A stretch of 64,000 bases of DNA from Serratia symbiotica. GTDB lineage: Bacteria; Pseudomonadota; Gammaproteobacteria; Enterobacterales; Enterobacteriaceae. This document shows positions 7,404 through 17,354 of this stretch, piece by piece (the first letter of the stretch is position 1; the number at the start of each line of letters is the position of its first letter). Location: NCBI RefSeq assembly GCF_000821185.2, contig NZ_CP050857.1:1-64000 (forward strand). Reading direction: 5' to 3'. The notes under the pieces were generated by a model. That model was not told where the DNA came from. It did no database searches and saw only the letters and a program-made list of their open reading frames with translations. The translations under genes were made by a program, and so were the position numbers.

Positions 7404-9545
7404 TTACCGTACACCATCCTGGTTGCCCGGCTGCAAGTCGCGGTTGGGGGCATCCTGCAGTCCCGGTGTTTTCCGTGAGTCGCTCCCCGCCTGAACAAAC
7501 ATCCCTTTGACGTCATCCACCATGCCACCCATGATACCGGCCATGCGCGCCCCTCCCAGAAACGTAATGACATGATCGGCCAGCATGGCCTGCAAACCAA
7601 ACACCCGCGTCACTCCGAAGGTGGCGATACGGGCATAAATCATCAACCAGCCTATCATCTTGAACAGGCCAATAATGGAGTCAGCGTTGGCATTGGCCAG
7701 CGCCGAACCAAACAGCAGGTCTAGCAGTGTGCCGCCCGCCATCACCGCCATTGAGGCAAAAAAGAACCCCAACACCATCAGCGAGGGCCGCAACATCATG
7801 TCGATCAGGAAAATATAGCCATAGGCGCTGCGACTCCCCCTGTCCTCCTCGGCTCCAAGGTGCGTGGCCGACCACATCGGCCCCGCCGCACACCCCACCA
7901 TGACGCTCACCAGCCAGTTGAAAACCCCGACCATCCAGTACAGGAACGGCACCGCCGGCAGGAAAACCGCCAGCGAGAAGCCTATCGCGAACAGCAACAG
8001 CAACAGGAAGTAAAACGGGGGAGACAGCTCGGTCAGGACATCCTTGACCACGGCGGGCAGATTGATAAAGGTAAGCTTACCGATGGCACCCAGCACCGAG
8101 TTGTCCGCCGTCGAGGCGGCCGCCAGCGTCAGAGAGTAGGCCGTCAGGGCGCTTTCTGCCACGCCCAGGGTATAGTCTCCAATGGTCTGCATCTTGATAA
8201 GTGGGTTAACCTGATCAGAAAAATCTCCATAGGTTCCTATTTTACTTGTCGCGAAAAAGTTGGTTAGACGCTGAATTGGACTTCTAAATAAACCAACAAA
8301 CACGGCATCCGGATCAGTGGCGCTTAGCGCCGCCCCATCATCAGGGGAGGTTTGCGATCCCAGCGGCGCGGTGTAAGGACTGTTCTGTACCTGCGCCCGG
8401 TAAGCTGCAAAGACCTGATGATACAGATCCCCGGTGCCCGTTTCGCCCTGCAGTCCCGGCCCGGTGGTGATCGGCGAGGCATTGGCCACCGCGTTGGTCT
8501 TGCTGTTGGCCGTCGCAAAGGTGTGATACCAGGCACCCAGCGACAACCAGCCCCGGGCTTTTAACTGGGTGGTCAACTGGCTCTGCAGGGCCGCGTGGTA
8601 ATTCAGCTGGTTCAATGCCTGGTTCACGGTGTGTTCATAGGTGGCGGCCGCCGTCTGGATCAGGGTTTCCGCGTCAGCGAGCGTGCCGGTGTCCTGGTCG
8701 CGGCGACTCAGGTACGTATCAACAAACGCCCCCGCTGCGGCGTCAAGCGTCGACTGCAGGGTGTCCAGCGCCTGCCGCTCGGCGGCCGTCACGTTGTCGG
8801 TATTGACCGGAGACGCAAGGCTCCCCTCCAGCCCCCCTTCTGACGTTTTGGGGATACGGGCGCTTCCACAGCGCGCGCTGCCATTGTCAGTGAGGTAGGA
8901 TCCGTTACCGCCCCTCGTCTCCATGGGCAGGGTGCGCGCCTGTCCGTCCTGATAGAGCATGGCCAGTTCGCGATTGGTGGCGTACTTGCAGAGGTTCATT
9001 TCAAACACGGCCCGCGCGGCCGAGCGGGTCGCGGGAGCCGTAGGCGGGACGACCAGGGACATGCCACTGCTTATCATGTCCGCCGCCTTGTCGGTGAGCT
9101 GGTTCGCCCCGCCGATCCCCATGGTCGAGGCCGCCCACAGCATCACCAGTTGGGAGAGTGACCAGCCCGACGCCGTGGGGATCAGGGTGATAAAGCCGGC
9201 GAAGCTCATCACGGGATGCAACATCGTGCGCCCGCTACGAAACACCTGCCCCTCCTGCCCCCCCTGGTAGAGCGATTTCAGGGTCACGACCAGGAACCAC
9301 ACCAGCGCCACCGTGCACAGCACGCCGTTGAGCATGGCGAAAAGCGAGCCTATCAGCGTGGGCTGGCCGGGCTGGAAAGGGGACAGCACCACGTCCCCAA
9401 ATATCATCACCAGCGCCTGTCTGGACAGGTCACCCGTCTTCTGTGCGGCATCGCTGATGGTCTGATAGTCCACATCGGCGGCGAACGCCGGGCAGGATAC
9501 GGCGCACAGCAGCGCCGCCGCCTGAAGGGGTTTCAGTAGCTTCAT
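7404..9545 (-). CDS. traY: TraY, DotA-like polytopic channel protein
   Basis: 713 residues from the ATG at 9545, which gives a clean signal peptide (MKLLKPLQAAALLCAVSCPAFA). Membrane segments occur near residues 60-110 and as a cluster in the C-terminal third. A long periplasmic domain of about 300 residues lies between them. This is the DotA/TraY layout, an inner-membrane protein of the I-type conjugation machine and the target of ExcA. The open frame continues to 9722, but that extension overlaps traX and spoils the signal peptide. Confidence 0.9.
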   Translation of the reverse strand: MKLLKPLQAAALLCAVSCPAFAADVDYQTISDAAQKTGDLSRQALVMIFGDVVLSPFQPGQPTLIGSLFAMLNGVLCTVALVWFLVVTLKSLYQGGQEGQVFRSGRTMLHPVMSFAGFITLIPTASGWSLSQLVMLWAASTMGIGGANQLTDKAADMISSGMSLVVPPTAPATRSAARAVFEMNLCKYATNRELAMLYQDGQARTLPMETRGGNGSYLTDNGSARCGSARIPKTSEGGLEGSLASPVNTDNVTAAERQALDTLQSTLDAAAGAFVDTYLSRRDQDTGTLADAETLIQTAAATYEHTVNQALNQLNYHAALQSQLTTQLKARGWLSLGAWYHTFATANSKTNAVANASPITTGPGLQGETGTGDLYHQVFAAYRAQVQNSPYTAPLGSQTSPDDGAALSATDPDAVFVGLFRSPIQRLTNFFATSKIGTYGDFSDQVNPLIKMQTIGDYTLGVAESALTAYSLTLAAASTADNSVLGAIGKLTFINLPAVVKDVLTELSPPFYFLLLLLFAIGFSLAVFLPAVPFLYWMVGVFNWLVSVMVGCAAGPMWSATHLGAEEDRGSRSAYGYIFLIDMMLRPSLMVLGFFFASMAVMAGGTLLDLLFGSALANANADSIIGLFKMIGWLMIYARIATFGVTRVFGLQAMLADHVITFLGGARMAGIMGGMVDDVKGMFVQAGSDSRKTPGLQDAPNRDLQPGNQDGVR

Positions 9546-9610
9546 GGTAAACCTTAAGGAATGTGAGAGGTGAGACTGCAGAAATCGCCCGAGGGGCGGC
9601 AGGCAATGGG

Positions 9611-10189
9611 CTATCGCCGTAAACCGGCGGTGAGTACCCGGCGACACCAGCGCGTCTCCCGCAGGAAGGCCTGAAACCCGCCCTGCTCTGACGCCGAAAC
9701 CCGCTGCGCGTCCAACTGCCACAGCCGGTAGTTTACTCCCAGTGCCTGCACAAAACCGGTGGCGCTCAGCAATCCCATGACCAGTAACACACTGCCGATG
9801 CGCAGCCAGCCAGTCGGGCTAACGCTCCCCCCCGCTGTCACCAGCATCAGCAGGAGCCCGATGGCCGGCAGGGCCGTCAGCCACATCAGCCCCCACCAGA
9901 TCCACAGACTGAAGCGATAGTGCCGGTATAGCGTCGAGGCCGGCAGGCCGGTGTCCGCCACAGCCTGAGACCAGTTGGCGGGACGATAGTCATCCACAGC
10001 CCGGCACGACGTGACAGTCCGGATACGCTGCCAGAGCCGGGCAACGTTGTGGCCGGTGTAGCGCCCAACCTGAGCGATGTCGGAGACCGGCACCAGCACG
10101 TTGAGGGCAAACCAGCCTGCACGTTTCGCAATCGGTACGGGCGGTTTTTCCTCCGGGAGGCGATCACGCCCCCTGCTTTCTGTCTTCAT
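9611..10189 (-). CDS. traX: TraX conjugal transfer membrane protein
   Basis: 192 residues with two membrane segments (about 95-118 and 128-148) and basic cytoplasmic ends. Position between traW and traY matches R64 TraX. Its start overlaps the end of the upstream 250-residue gene by 26 bases, suggesting coupled translation. The function within the machine is not established. Confidence 0.72.
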   Translation of the reverse strand: MKTESRGRDRLPEEKPPVPIAKRAGWFALNVLVPVSDIAQVGRYTGHNVARLWQRIRTVTSCRAVDDYRPANWSQAVADTGLPASTLYRHYRFSLWIWWGLMWLTALPAIGLLLMLVTAGGSVSPTGWLRIGSVLLVMGLLSATGFVQALGVNYRLWQLDAQRVSASEQGGFQAFLRETRWCRRVLTAGLRR

Positions 10190-10916
10190 GGCCCGCCCCC
10201 TGATGCGTCAATGTCGGTTGAAACAGCGTGAAGGGCTGATAGTGCAGCACACTCAACGCGCGCAGCGCCCCCGTAATAAAGGCGTACACCGCCATCAATG
10301 CGGGATCTTCCAGACAGCGGATCCCCGGTGTCAGGAAAAGTATCTGGCCAGGCCGGGCGCGCAGCGTTTCAAGCCGGAATCCGTATCCCGCCAGGAATGT
10401 CTCCGCCACGTGTGGATGGTGATAAACCGCCATACGCTCACGGATAGCCTGTGCCGCCTCACCGGCACCCCACTGCGTCAGCAGGGTCTGGGCTGCCTGC
10501 AATGCCGGGTGAACGCGATACTGCCGACTCCAGCGGGCAATAACCGCCCACAACCGCCCGGCCAGCGTCGGCAGATCGGCGCAGCAGCGGGTGTCCTCCG
10601 CAAAGGTCAGTATGCAGACCATGAGCCGATGCGTCAGCGACGCCGGCCCCTCACCGGGAAAAAGCGCCCCGGCCAGCGCCGCTACCCCCTCCTTGGCCTT
10701 CACCCCCTGCAGCTCGCGCAGAACGTCCCAGTTGTCTCCCTCCGGCGTCTGGCCGGGCATCAGTCGCCAGGCCTGCCAACATCGCCAGCGGCTCGCCTGC
10801 CAGAACTGCGTCCAGAGTTCACCACACGGATCCAGCACCAGTAATGGGCCGTCAGCCGCGTCCAGTGCCGCAGTCAGCGCGTGGCTGTCTGGCACGAATA
10901 CGCTGCTCATCGTCAT
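10164..10916 (-). CDS. Unrecognised transfer-operon protein, 250 residues
   Basis: ATG at 10916 follows GGGAG with six-base spacing. The product is soluble-looking, without signal peptide or membrane segments. It is rich in Trp in its first 50 residues (SRWRCWQAWRL) and in Ala/Leu helices. It lies between traW and traX, in the transfer operon direction, with overlap into traX. R64 has traV in this general neighbourhood (between traU and traW), but I cannot support that name from the sequence. Likely an accessory component of the I-type machine. Confidence 0.6.
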   Translation of the reverse strand: MTMSSVFVPDSHALTAALDAADGPLLVLDPCGELWTQFWQASRWRCWQAWRLMPGQTPEGDNWDVLRELQGVKAKEGVAALAGALFPGEGPASLTHRLMVCILTFAEDTRCCADLPTLAGRLWAVIARWSRQYRVHPALQAAQTLLTQWGAGEAAQAIRERMAVYHHPHVAETFLAGYGFRLETLRARPGQILFLTPGIRCLEDPALMAVYAFITGALRALSVLHYQPFTLFQPTLTHQGAGHEDRKQGA

Positions 10917-10944
10917 TTTTTGCTCCCTTTTTTTCCTGATGTCA

Positions 10945-12165
10945 TCACGGTGACGTGACGCCCGCGCTCATCTGTGCAGACAGCGCCTGCAACTGCGGGG
11001 CATAGTCCGCCCTGGCGGCCAGTGCCAGCTGTTGGCCCGCCAGAATGTTTGCCTGCCTCAGCTCGTTTTTGATACCTAATGCCAGCCAGTTGCCCAGACT
11101 CTGCTGGCGCGCCAGTTCGCGCAGCAGGTTATCGCCGCTCATGGCCTGCAGGTCGGTGACCCAGGCAGTATTGGCATAACGGCGTCCCACCTCGAAGGCG
11201 TCGAACTCGCGTTCGCTCATCTCGCCCGTCTGCTTCACCTGCGCCGAGGCGGTCTGCTGGTAATAGGTCTCGGCGGACGGTGTCTGACGGGCTTCACTCA
11301 GTGCCTCGCGCGTGGCCGCCAGCGGCTGGCTCGCGGCCACCATATCCAGTTGCGGCTGCGCCGCCGCGCTCTGGATGGCCTTGTATTGCGTCAGCAACCC
11401 TTGATACGCCTGCCCGGTGGCGGTCTGGATCTCCCCCTTGCCCGGCGAGCGGCCCGCGTTATGGCGCGCCGTGTTACTGAGGTACGCCATCGCCGCGTCC
11501 GTCTGCTGGGGTGTAAACGTCAGGTCTGGCACCTTGCCAGGCGGCCCCGCGCCATCCAGCAGGGAGCGTATCTCGGTATCACCACCCGGCAGCGGTGACA
11601 CACCTGAACACAGCCCCGTGCCGCCGTACGCCCTGGCCTCCTCAGCCGTACAGTAGGCCGCGTGTATGGCGGCACTGCGATAGCTCCCCTGCCGTGGCGA
11701 CACCGGCAGACTGGCCAGCGTATCCCGCACAGCCGGGCTGCTTACGCCCCCGCCCGAGGTCAGGCGTGACGCCGCCGCCCGTGTGGCGCGGCTTACCTGT
11801 ACCGCCGTGCCCGATGCTGACTCGCTGCAGATACTGTCCGGCAGGGTATAGGCCTTACGGGCTTTCTCCAGCCGGTCTGCCTGGCGGTTAAAATTGTCCG
11901 CCTCCCGCTGCATGCGTGCCGTCTCGGTGATGGCCGTGGTGATCTTTTCGCCGGACTGCACCACCGCCGTACCGGTTTCGGTCTCGGCCGAAAGAATTTC
12001 GCCGAGCGTGTCCTGTATCTTTCGCAGCGCCGGCATCACCTGCTGCTCAACCGGCTGACTGCTGACAACATCGACCGCCATGGCCTGAGCCTGTGGGGTC
12101 AGCGCGGCGAGCAGGCAGGTCGCCTGCAGCCCTTGCCGCACGCTTGCGTGTAATGCTCTGTTCAT
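10945..12165 (-). CDS. traW: TraW conjugal transfer periplasmic protein
   Basis: 406 residues from ATG 12165, chosen because AGGAGG precedes it and it yields a signal peptide ending PQAQA. Downstream is a mostly helical periplasmic protein. A coiled-coil-like Gln/Arg-rich stretch at about 90-130 (READNFNRQADRLEKARKAY) is followed by paired cysteines. Order traU-traW matches R64. Required for transfer in R64; its molecular role is not known. Confidence 0.8.
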   Translation of the reverse strand: MNRALHASVRQGLQATCLLAALTPQAQAMAVDVVSSQPVEQQVMPALRKIQDTLGEILSAETETGTAVVQSGEKITTAITETARMQREADNFNRQADRLEKARKAYTLPDSICSESASGTAVQVSRATRAAASRLTSGGGVSSPAVRDTLASLPVSPRQGSYRSAAIHAAYCTAEEARAYGGTGLCSGVSPLPGGDTEIRSLLDGAGPPGKVPDLTFTPQQTDAAMAYLSNTARHNAGRSPGKGEIQTATGQAYQGLLTQYKAIQSAAAQPQLDMVAASQPLAATREALSEARQTPSAETYYQQTASAQVKQTGEMSEREFDAFEVGRRYANTAWVTDLQAMSGDNLLRELARQQSLGNWLALGIKNELRQANILAGQQLALAARADYAPQLQALSAQMSAGVTSP

Positions 12166-12187
12166 GGATTGGATCCTCCTGACGGGT

Positions 12188-15100
12188 TCAGAGGTCATAG
12201 CCCTGTTGCCTGACGAGTTCGTCCGCCAGTATGCGAATGGCGTTGTCGCTGCTGATCTCACCCGTGGTGCGCCGCCGGTGCGCAATGACTTTCGCCGCGC
12301 TGCCGCCGGGGAAAAAACGCCCGAGGATGCGTCGTGCCGTCTCATCGCCCACGTCTTTTTCCAGCATCTCGCGCAGCGCCCTGTCCTCCGGCGTGGTACT
12401 CAGCGCCCACAGTTCCTGCGGCCCCACGGTATGCTTCATGATATGCGCCAGCGTGCTCCCTCCCTTGATTTTAAAAATCCCCAGGAAGGGCACGCCGCTG
12501 CCGTCCGCCGCGGCCCCACTGCCCATGCGCATGAATCGCCTGAGCGTCACCGTAGGAACCTGGAAGCGATCCCGCAGCACCGCCTCATCATCCGGATCGA
12601 CCGCCACCATATAGACCGAGTTGGCGGAGCGCTGGACAGCCTCCGGAAAGTCACGCAGGTACTGGGATGAGAGCACCGTGCGCACGCCGTGCTTGCGCTG
12701 CTCGCGGTCAGCGGTCTCCAGCATCGGGAAGATAAACGGCACATGCCTGGCGTTGTGCAGCTCGTCGTACACCCGGGTTTTTACCTCCTGGTCAAGCTGC
12801 TCCACGCGCGCCCTGTGCAGCGCATGCCAACGTGGGTTCAGCCCCGCAAACAGCTCACCGGCAAACTGGGGCAGGACAAAGTCGCCGCCCGAGATATGCC
12901 CGGCAAACAGGAACATGATCCCGGTCTGCAGGTGACCGACCCTGGTCTCCTTGCCGACCACATACTGCAGATCCACATTGATGACCCGCGCCTGCGGACT
13001 GATCATGAACCGCGTGCGGCCCGCAAACATGCGATACTGGCGACAGGCGTCGCGCAGACAGCGGGCGAGGTAGTCGACAAGCAACTCCCGGCTCCCGTCA
13101 CGCTCAATGGTGCCGTAGATACTGGTCAGATCCGCGCTGCCAAGCAGCGGGGGCATGTCTGCCAGTTCCGGCACCGCCTGAAATTGCGCCCGCTGCGCGG
13201 CAAGCGTTTCCCCCACATCCTGCAGCACATCGCACAGCTCATACCAGCTACAGTTTTCGCGGTAGTCGGGAAACCTGTCCCACAGCGCGGTTTTCTCTAT
13301 CGCCCGATCCACCTCCGGCACCAGACCAGGCTCGTAACGACGTGGCGTGTTGCGGGCGGCGTTGAAGGCTTCGCACACCAGGCGTCGCAGGATCACCCCG
13401 GTGTCTTTGCTGTTAGGCGGATCACCCGTGGCCGGATCGATGCACAGTGCCGTCAGCAGGTTCGTCATGAAGTCTTCCTCGTAGCCGAGCGGCGCGCGCA
13501 GGCCGAGCTGGATATCGAACAGGTTACGGCAGTACGCCGGCTCATTGCGCAGGATGATGTTCAGCACCTCGTCCTGCCGCGCGAGCGGCAGCGCCGATCG
13601 CATCAGTGAGACCATGCCCGTTGCACTCAGCCCTTTATCCGTCACTGAAACGAAGGGGAGGTGATGATTCGCACTCGTGGCCATGATGGTGGTCAGCCGG
13701 TTGAGCAGCACCGATTTGCCGCCCCCGGAGTCGCCCGCCAGAATCGTGGTGAGTTTGGTCTGCTTCGGCGTGGCAAGCCCCACTGGCATGATTTTGCCAT
13801 CGGGCGTTGGAAACAGGGCGTTGCCGTCTTCGTTCCACGCCGAGGCGGGCCGGGTCAAGGGCAGCAGGTTCAGTGCCGCTGACAGGGGCGGGTACAGCAG
13901 ACAGGGGCCACTCGCCGCCGATGAGGCGGTCAATGTGGCCACCCACGCACGCACCGGGTCACCGAAGGTCTGCGTCACGCCACACACGCCCCAGGAGTCC
14001 AGCGCCTGTTTCACTAGCGTCAGATTGCGCGTCACCGTTTTGGGCGAATCGCCCCAGGTGGCGACAGTGATGCTCATCACACACACCGGGTCGTGCCTGT
14101 CGCGTGCCGCGAGCAGTGACACCGACTGCCAGATAGGCTTGAGTCCCGGCACCCATTGGGTGAAGTCCAGCACGCCGTGCTTGAGGCCCAGCTTGCGCAT
14201 GCCGCCGGGCATCAGATCCAGCCGAATGCGCCAGGGCACGCCACGGGGAAGCAGCTTGCGCAAACACCTGAAACTCTGCGGATCCTGCGGCCCGAGGCTG
14301 ACGGCCAGCGTGCCGTGCCAGACGCCGTTGATTTCCAGCATGTTGTTGCGGATCTGCTGCACACCCGCTCCCATCACCTGCACGTTCAGCCAGGGGGCCA
14401 GCAGCGCCGTCACGTCCTTACCCTGACGCACCCCTCGCGGCATCACGGGGTCGTCCGGCAACAGCGGCTGCCAGTCATTCCCGGTGCCCAGTGGGTCGGT
14501 CTGCGCGCGCAGCACGCGGCCCACCTCGTGTGCATCAAGGCGACGGAGCAGCACGCCCTTGCCGCTGTCGCCGAAGGCACGCTCCACCTGGGCAATGAAG
14601 GCGTCGTGACGGATTTTGAGACCCGCCAGGTCTGTGAGCAGTGGGTTCTGGCCGAAAGCGGCCGGCGGACTGGCCTTGATCAGCTCGCCCAGCCGCGCGT
14701 TTTCGTCGCGCAGCTCGTGCCCGGCCAGCACGCCGCGCCCGGTGTAGCACACAAGCCAGGTACGCTCGCGGTTCACCCAGGGGGCCAGTTTCTCTACCTG
14801 CTCGTCGAGCAGATACGCCAGGTCGAGGCCGGTACGCGTCAGCGAGCGGTACTGGGGGGCAAGCAGGTGTTGGATTTCCGCGCGCCCACCGTCCGGATCG
14901 CACTCGTGCACCAGACTGATCTTGTGCCCGGTTTTACGGTAATGCGCTGTCAGGGCCTCGGTCATGCGCGCGAGACGCCCCTGCCAGGCATCCGTCTGCC
15001 CTTCGGGCAGCGTTTCGTCTGACTCGCGATAGCTGCCAACGACCTCGTACACCGTCAGGTAGTCGCCGTTATGCGTGACCATAATATAGGGGGCTATGAG

Positions 15101-15241
15101 GTCGGGATTGTGAACGCGATCGTCGTCAGTCAAGCGGATAATTGTTTGCAGGTCACAGTAGTCAGGCAGATCACGGGAAACGGCAAAGCGCGTAACAGCG
15201 GTGATGACATCTTCAGTCCAGCGGATGAGGCGGTTTGGCAT
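12188..15241 (-). CDS. traU: TraU, DotO/IcmB-like transfer ATPase (VirB4 role)
   Basis: 1017 residues, the usual TraU length. The C-terminal half carries Walker A GDSGGGKS near residue 500 and a Walker B-like segment near 850 (YDELHNARHVPFIF). This is the large AAA+ ATPase of I-type secretion, equivalent to VirB4 and to Legionella DotO. It overlaps the end of traT by 29 bases, so translation is probably coupled. Confidence 0.93.
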   Translation of the reverse strand: MPNRLIRWTEDVITAVTRFAVSRDLPDYCDLQTIIRLTDDDRVHNPDLIAPYIMVTHNGDYLTVYEVVGSYRESDETLPEGQTDAWQGRLARMTEALTAHYRKTGHKISLVHECDPDGGRAEIQHLLAPQYRSLTRTGLDLAYLLDEQVEKLAPWVNRERTWLVCYTGRGVLAGHELRDENARLGELIKASPPAAFGQNPLLTDLAGLKIRHDAFIAQVERAFGDSGKGVLLRRLDAHEVGRVLRAQTDPLGTGNDWQPLLPDDPVMPRGVRQGKDVTALLAPWLNVQVMGAGVQQIRNNMLEINGVWHGTLAVSLGPQDPQSFRCLRKLLPRGVPWRIRLDLMPGGMRKLGLKHGVLDFTQWVPGLKPIWQSVSLLAARDRHDPVCVMSITVATWGDSPKTVTRNLTLVKQALDSWGVCGVTQTFGDPVRAWVATLTASSAASGPCLLYPPLSAALNLLPLTRPASAWNEDGNALFPTPDGKIMPVGLATPKQTKLTTILAGDSGGGKSVLLNRLTTIMATSANHHLPFVSVTDKGLSATGMVSLMRSALPLARQDEVLNIILRNEPAYCRNLFDIQLGLRAPLGYEEDFMTNLLTALCIDPATGDPPNSKDTGVILRRLVCEAFNAARNTPRRYEPGLVPEVDRAIEKTALWDRFPDYRENCSWYELCDVLQDVGETLAAQRAQFQAVPELADMPPLLGSADLTSIYGTIERDGSRELLVDYLARCLRDACRQYRMFAGRTRFMISPQARVINVDLQYVVGKETRVGHLQTGIMFLFAGHISGGDFVLPQFAGELFAGLNPRWHALHRARVEQLDQEVKTRVYDELHNARHVPFIFPMLETADREQRKHGVRTVLSSQYLRDFPEAVQRSANSVYMVAVDPDDEAVLRDRFQVPTVTLRRFMRMGSGAAADGSGVPFLGIFKIKGGSTLAHIMKHTVGPQELWALSTTPEDRALREMLEKDVGDETARRILGRFFPGGSAAKVIAHRRRTTGEISSDNAIRILADELVRQQGYDL

Positions 15242-15833
15242 ACAGGTCGCTCCGTGTGTAGGTCTGCCAGCAAGGCGTCTGCACCGCGTTCTCCGCCGTG
15301 CGGCCCTCTGGCAACAGCAGGGTCAGGTCGTCAAAAACATCAGGGGGAAGGATAAGCACGCAGCCTTCGAGGCGGTGCTGCATGGCCTTGCGGCGGGCGG
15401 GTGACAGTCGCTGCATCGCGCGGGCGAACTCTGACGCCCGTGCGGTGCCCCACATGTTCACCACTTCCCGCGCATGGCGGGACAACCAGTTCCACACGCG
15501 TCGACCGTCCCTGCGGGTGGCGCGGTCATCACTGCGCAGCGCAATCAGCGCCCGCCGCTGCAGATTTATCAGGTCAGCGGCGGGCGCATCCGGGAGCCAC
15601 GCGAGGTGCCCGTGCAGGGCCGTGGGACTGTCAAGATGACCGGTGAGCCAGCAGAGCGTGCACACGGGCAGGGCATGCGGCCCCTGCCACAGCCGCTGTG
15701 CATGGGTGGCGCAGCCACAGCAGGCCGGCCCGGCCGTCATCGGCACCGGGCGCGGCGGGTCGTCTTCGCCGCTGATATCCGGCACAAGTGGCAGCAGCCC
15801 GCCTGCCGGGGCGGGTGCATCAAAAACAGACAT
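15213..15833 (-). CDS. traT: TraT, DotN/IcmJ-like zinc-binding protein
   Basis: 206 residues. Cysteine pairs CCGC near residue 38 and CTLC near 58 suggest a bound metal, as in DotN/IcmJ, which joins the DotL-DotM coupling complex. Size (DotN is about 208 residues) and the place before traU agree. Not to be confused with F-plasmid TraT, an unrelated exclusion lipoprotein. Confidence 0.78.
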   Translation of the reverse strand: MSVFDAPAPAGGLLPLVPDISGEDDPPRPVPMTAGPACCGCATHAQRLWQGPHALPVCTLCWLTGHLDSPTALHGHLAWLPDAPAADLINLQRRALIALRSDDRATRRDGRRVWNWLSRHAREVVNMWGTARASEFARAMQRLSPARRKAMQHRLEGCVLILPPDVFDDLTLLLPEGRTAENAVQTPCWQTYTRSDLYAKPPHPLD

Positions 15834-15945
15834 GAGGAGTCCTTACAGGCCGGGCCTGATGAGATAAAAAGACGGGTTGGGTCAACGTTTGACTGTCAGG
15901 GGTCATCCCGTCGTTATGGCAGATGCACTCCCGGGTTGAAACTTT

Positions 15946-16656
15946 TCAGAGGCCGTTTGCTGCGGTGTAAAAAAACGCCAAGGCCAGCCCGACTGCCGTC
16001 ACGAACAGCACCGCCAGTGTGATCGCCGCAAACAGAGGTGAAAATTTGTCCTGGCTCAGCGTTTCCGCTGCCCCTGCCAGCAGGCCATAAACAATCAGCG
16101 CCAGGACGCAGAACCGGGTGGGTGGCAGGTACAGAAGCAGCCCGAAAAATACGGGCGACATCAGCATCAGTATTATGCTGGCCAAACCCGCCCACTCACC
16201 GTACCTGTGTGACCGTGACACGCTGACGGGACGTGCCTGAAGCGCGGCCGCCTCCAGCCGTTTCAGTGCATCAATCAGACACTGAATCTCCGCCGCCGCT
16301 GAATCACCTCTGCCCCGCTCGCGAACGATGCGGAACTTCTCGTCACGGATGCAATGGATCAGCATCGATATATCTGCAGGATCCGGATAGCCTGAAGGAT
16401 GTGCGCTCAGACGCATTGCAGTAACCTGCCTCAGCACATTGTTTCGGGCTGTGATGTCTGCAAATTCATGGGCACTGGTCCACTTTATGACGTACCACAG
16501 GTACAGACTGATGTTTTTCTCACACGGCAGGGAGAATTGGTTAATCACAATTTTGCCCCTATAATCAAAGACTTTTACATGCGGGATTAAGTCGTGGAAA
16601 AACGCGATTTCTGATCCGTAGAGCTGATTAATCGACGGTGACGCCGGTCTGTGCAC
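15946..16656 (-). CDS. Membrane protein at the traS position
   Basis: 236 residues. The N-terminal half is soluble; the last 80 residues hold about four membrane segments (from ASIILMLMSPVFFGLL on). The ATG at 16656 overlaps the tail of an upstream broken frame. R64 has traS between traR and traT, but this is far longer and I see no recognisable relationship. The N-terminal half is richer in A+T than traT, and the protein adjoins the foreign cassette, so it could be cargo rather than backbone. Confidence 0.55.
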   Translation of the reverse strand: MHRPASPSINQLYGSEIAFFHDLIPHVKVFDYRGKIVINQFSLPCEKNISLYLWYVIKWTSAHEFADITARNNVLRQVTAMRLSAHPSGYPDPADISMLIHCIRDEKFRIVRERGRGDSAAAEIQCLIDALKRLEAAALQARPVSVSRSHRYGEWAGLASIILMLMSPVFFGLLLYLPPTRFCVLALIVYGLLAGAAETLSQDKFSPLFAAITLAVLFVTAVGLALAFFYTAANGL

Positions 16657-16735
16657 TCTGGTTCAGCACGGTCAGTATCTGCTGCAGGCGGGCAGCCGGA
16701 TCTCCGTCAAGAGAAAATGGGGGGTGTTGTTGCAC
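16628..16735 (-). pseudogene. C-terminal remnant upstream of the membrane gene
   Basis: A GC-rich frame ending LTVLNQSAQTGVTVD is open for only about 36 codons. It begins abruptly where the base composition switches to the A+T-rich cassette. It reads like the tail of a gene whose front was replaced by the cassette. Identity unknown; the short gap before traR on the other side shows a similar isolated GC-rich tail (ends AVQNGAPV near 19130). Confidence 0.35.
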
Positions 16736-16778
16736 CTTAATCAGTCAAATGCCCAACTTTTCGGGTGCAGGTCAGTAT

Positions 16779-17351
16779 TTAATCGTGCAGCGTGGGGATC
16801 ACCAGCATATGATAGTTGTTGCCGTTGAACTGAAATTCACCAACATCAGCAAATCCCGCACGCATATGGAAAGCATACGATCTCGGATTGACCTTGTTGA
16901 CAAATGTCACCACCAAGGGAAAACGCTTTCCAAACAATCGTCGTTGATACTCCAGCAATTTTTCACCAACTCCTTTGCTCCGGTATTCCTCGGCAATACA
17001 GATCGGACCATACTGATAGGATGTTTGCTTATTGAGCCGCTCCCCATCAAAAAGGTAATCCCCTAAAATCCCCTGCATATAATCAAACATTTTCCATGGC
17101 TTTAAAAAATCCCATGATGCGCCAATAAGCATACCGGCAATCACGCCGTTTGAGGCATCAACAGCAATCGTTACACCTTGCTCTGTGTGACTGAGCGCCT
17201 GTAGCTCAGCAATTGTCATATCGGTGGTAACAAACCCGTTGATTTTCGACTCATCAGTCAGGTTTTTCGCATGGTAACGCTCTAATAATGCTTTTACCTG
17301 TGGAATATCTTCATCCGTTGCACATCTGATCTTGATGTCTAACATTTTCAC
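16779..17351 (-). CDS. GNAT-family N-acetyltransferase
   Basis: 190 residues. Acetyl-CoA-binding motif A appears as AEEYRSKGVGEKLLEYQRR near residue 117, preceded by a GNAT beta strand (QYGPICIAEE) and followed by the usual NxxSxxFHxRAGF-type motif (VNPRSYAFHMRAGF). GNATs transfer acetyl groups to amines. It is the last gene of a three-gene A+T-rich cassette, three bases after the permease gene, so its substrate may be the oxygenase product; that link is inference. Confidence 0.85.
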   Translation of the reverse strand: MKMLDIKIRCATDEDIPQVKALLERYHAKNLTDESKINGFVTTDMTIAELQALSHTEQGVTIAVDASNGVIAGMLIGASWDFLKPWKMFDYMQGILGDYLFDGERLNKQTSYQYGPICIAEEYRSKGVGEKLLEYQRRLFGKRFPLVVTFVNKVNPRSYAFHMRAGFADVGEFQFNGNNYHMLVIPTLHD

Positions 17352-17354
17352 CCC

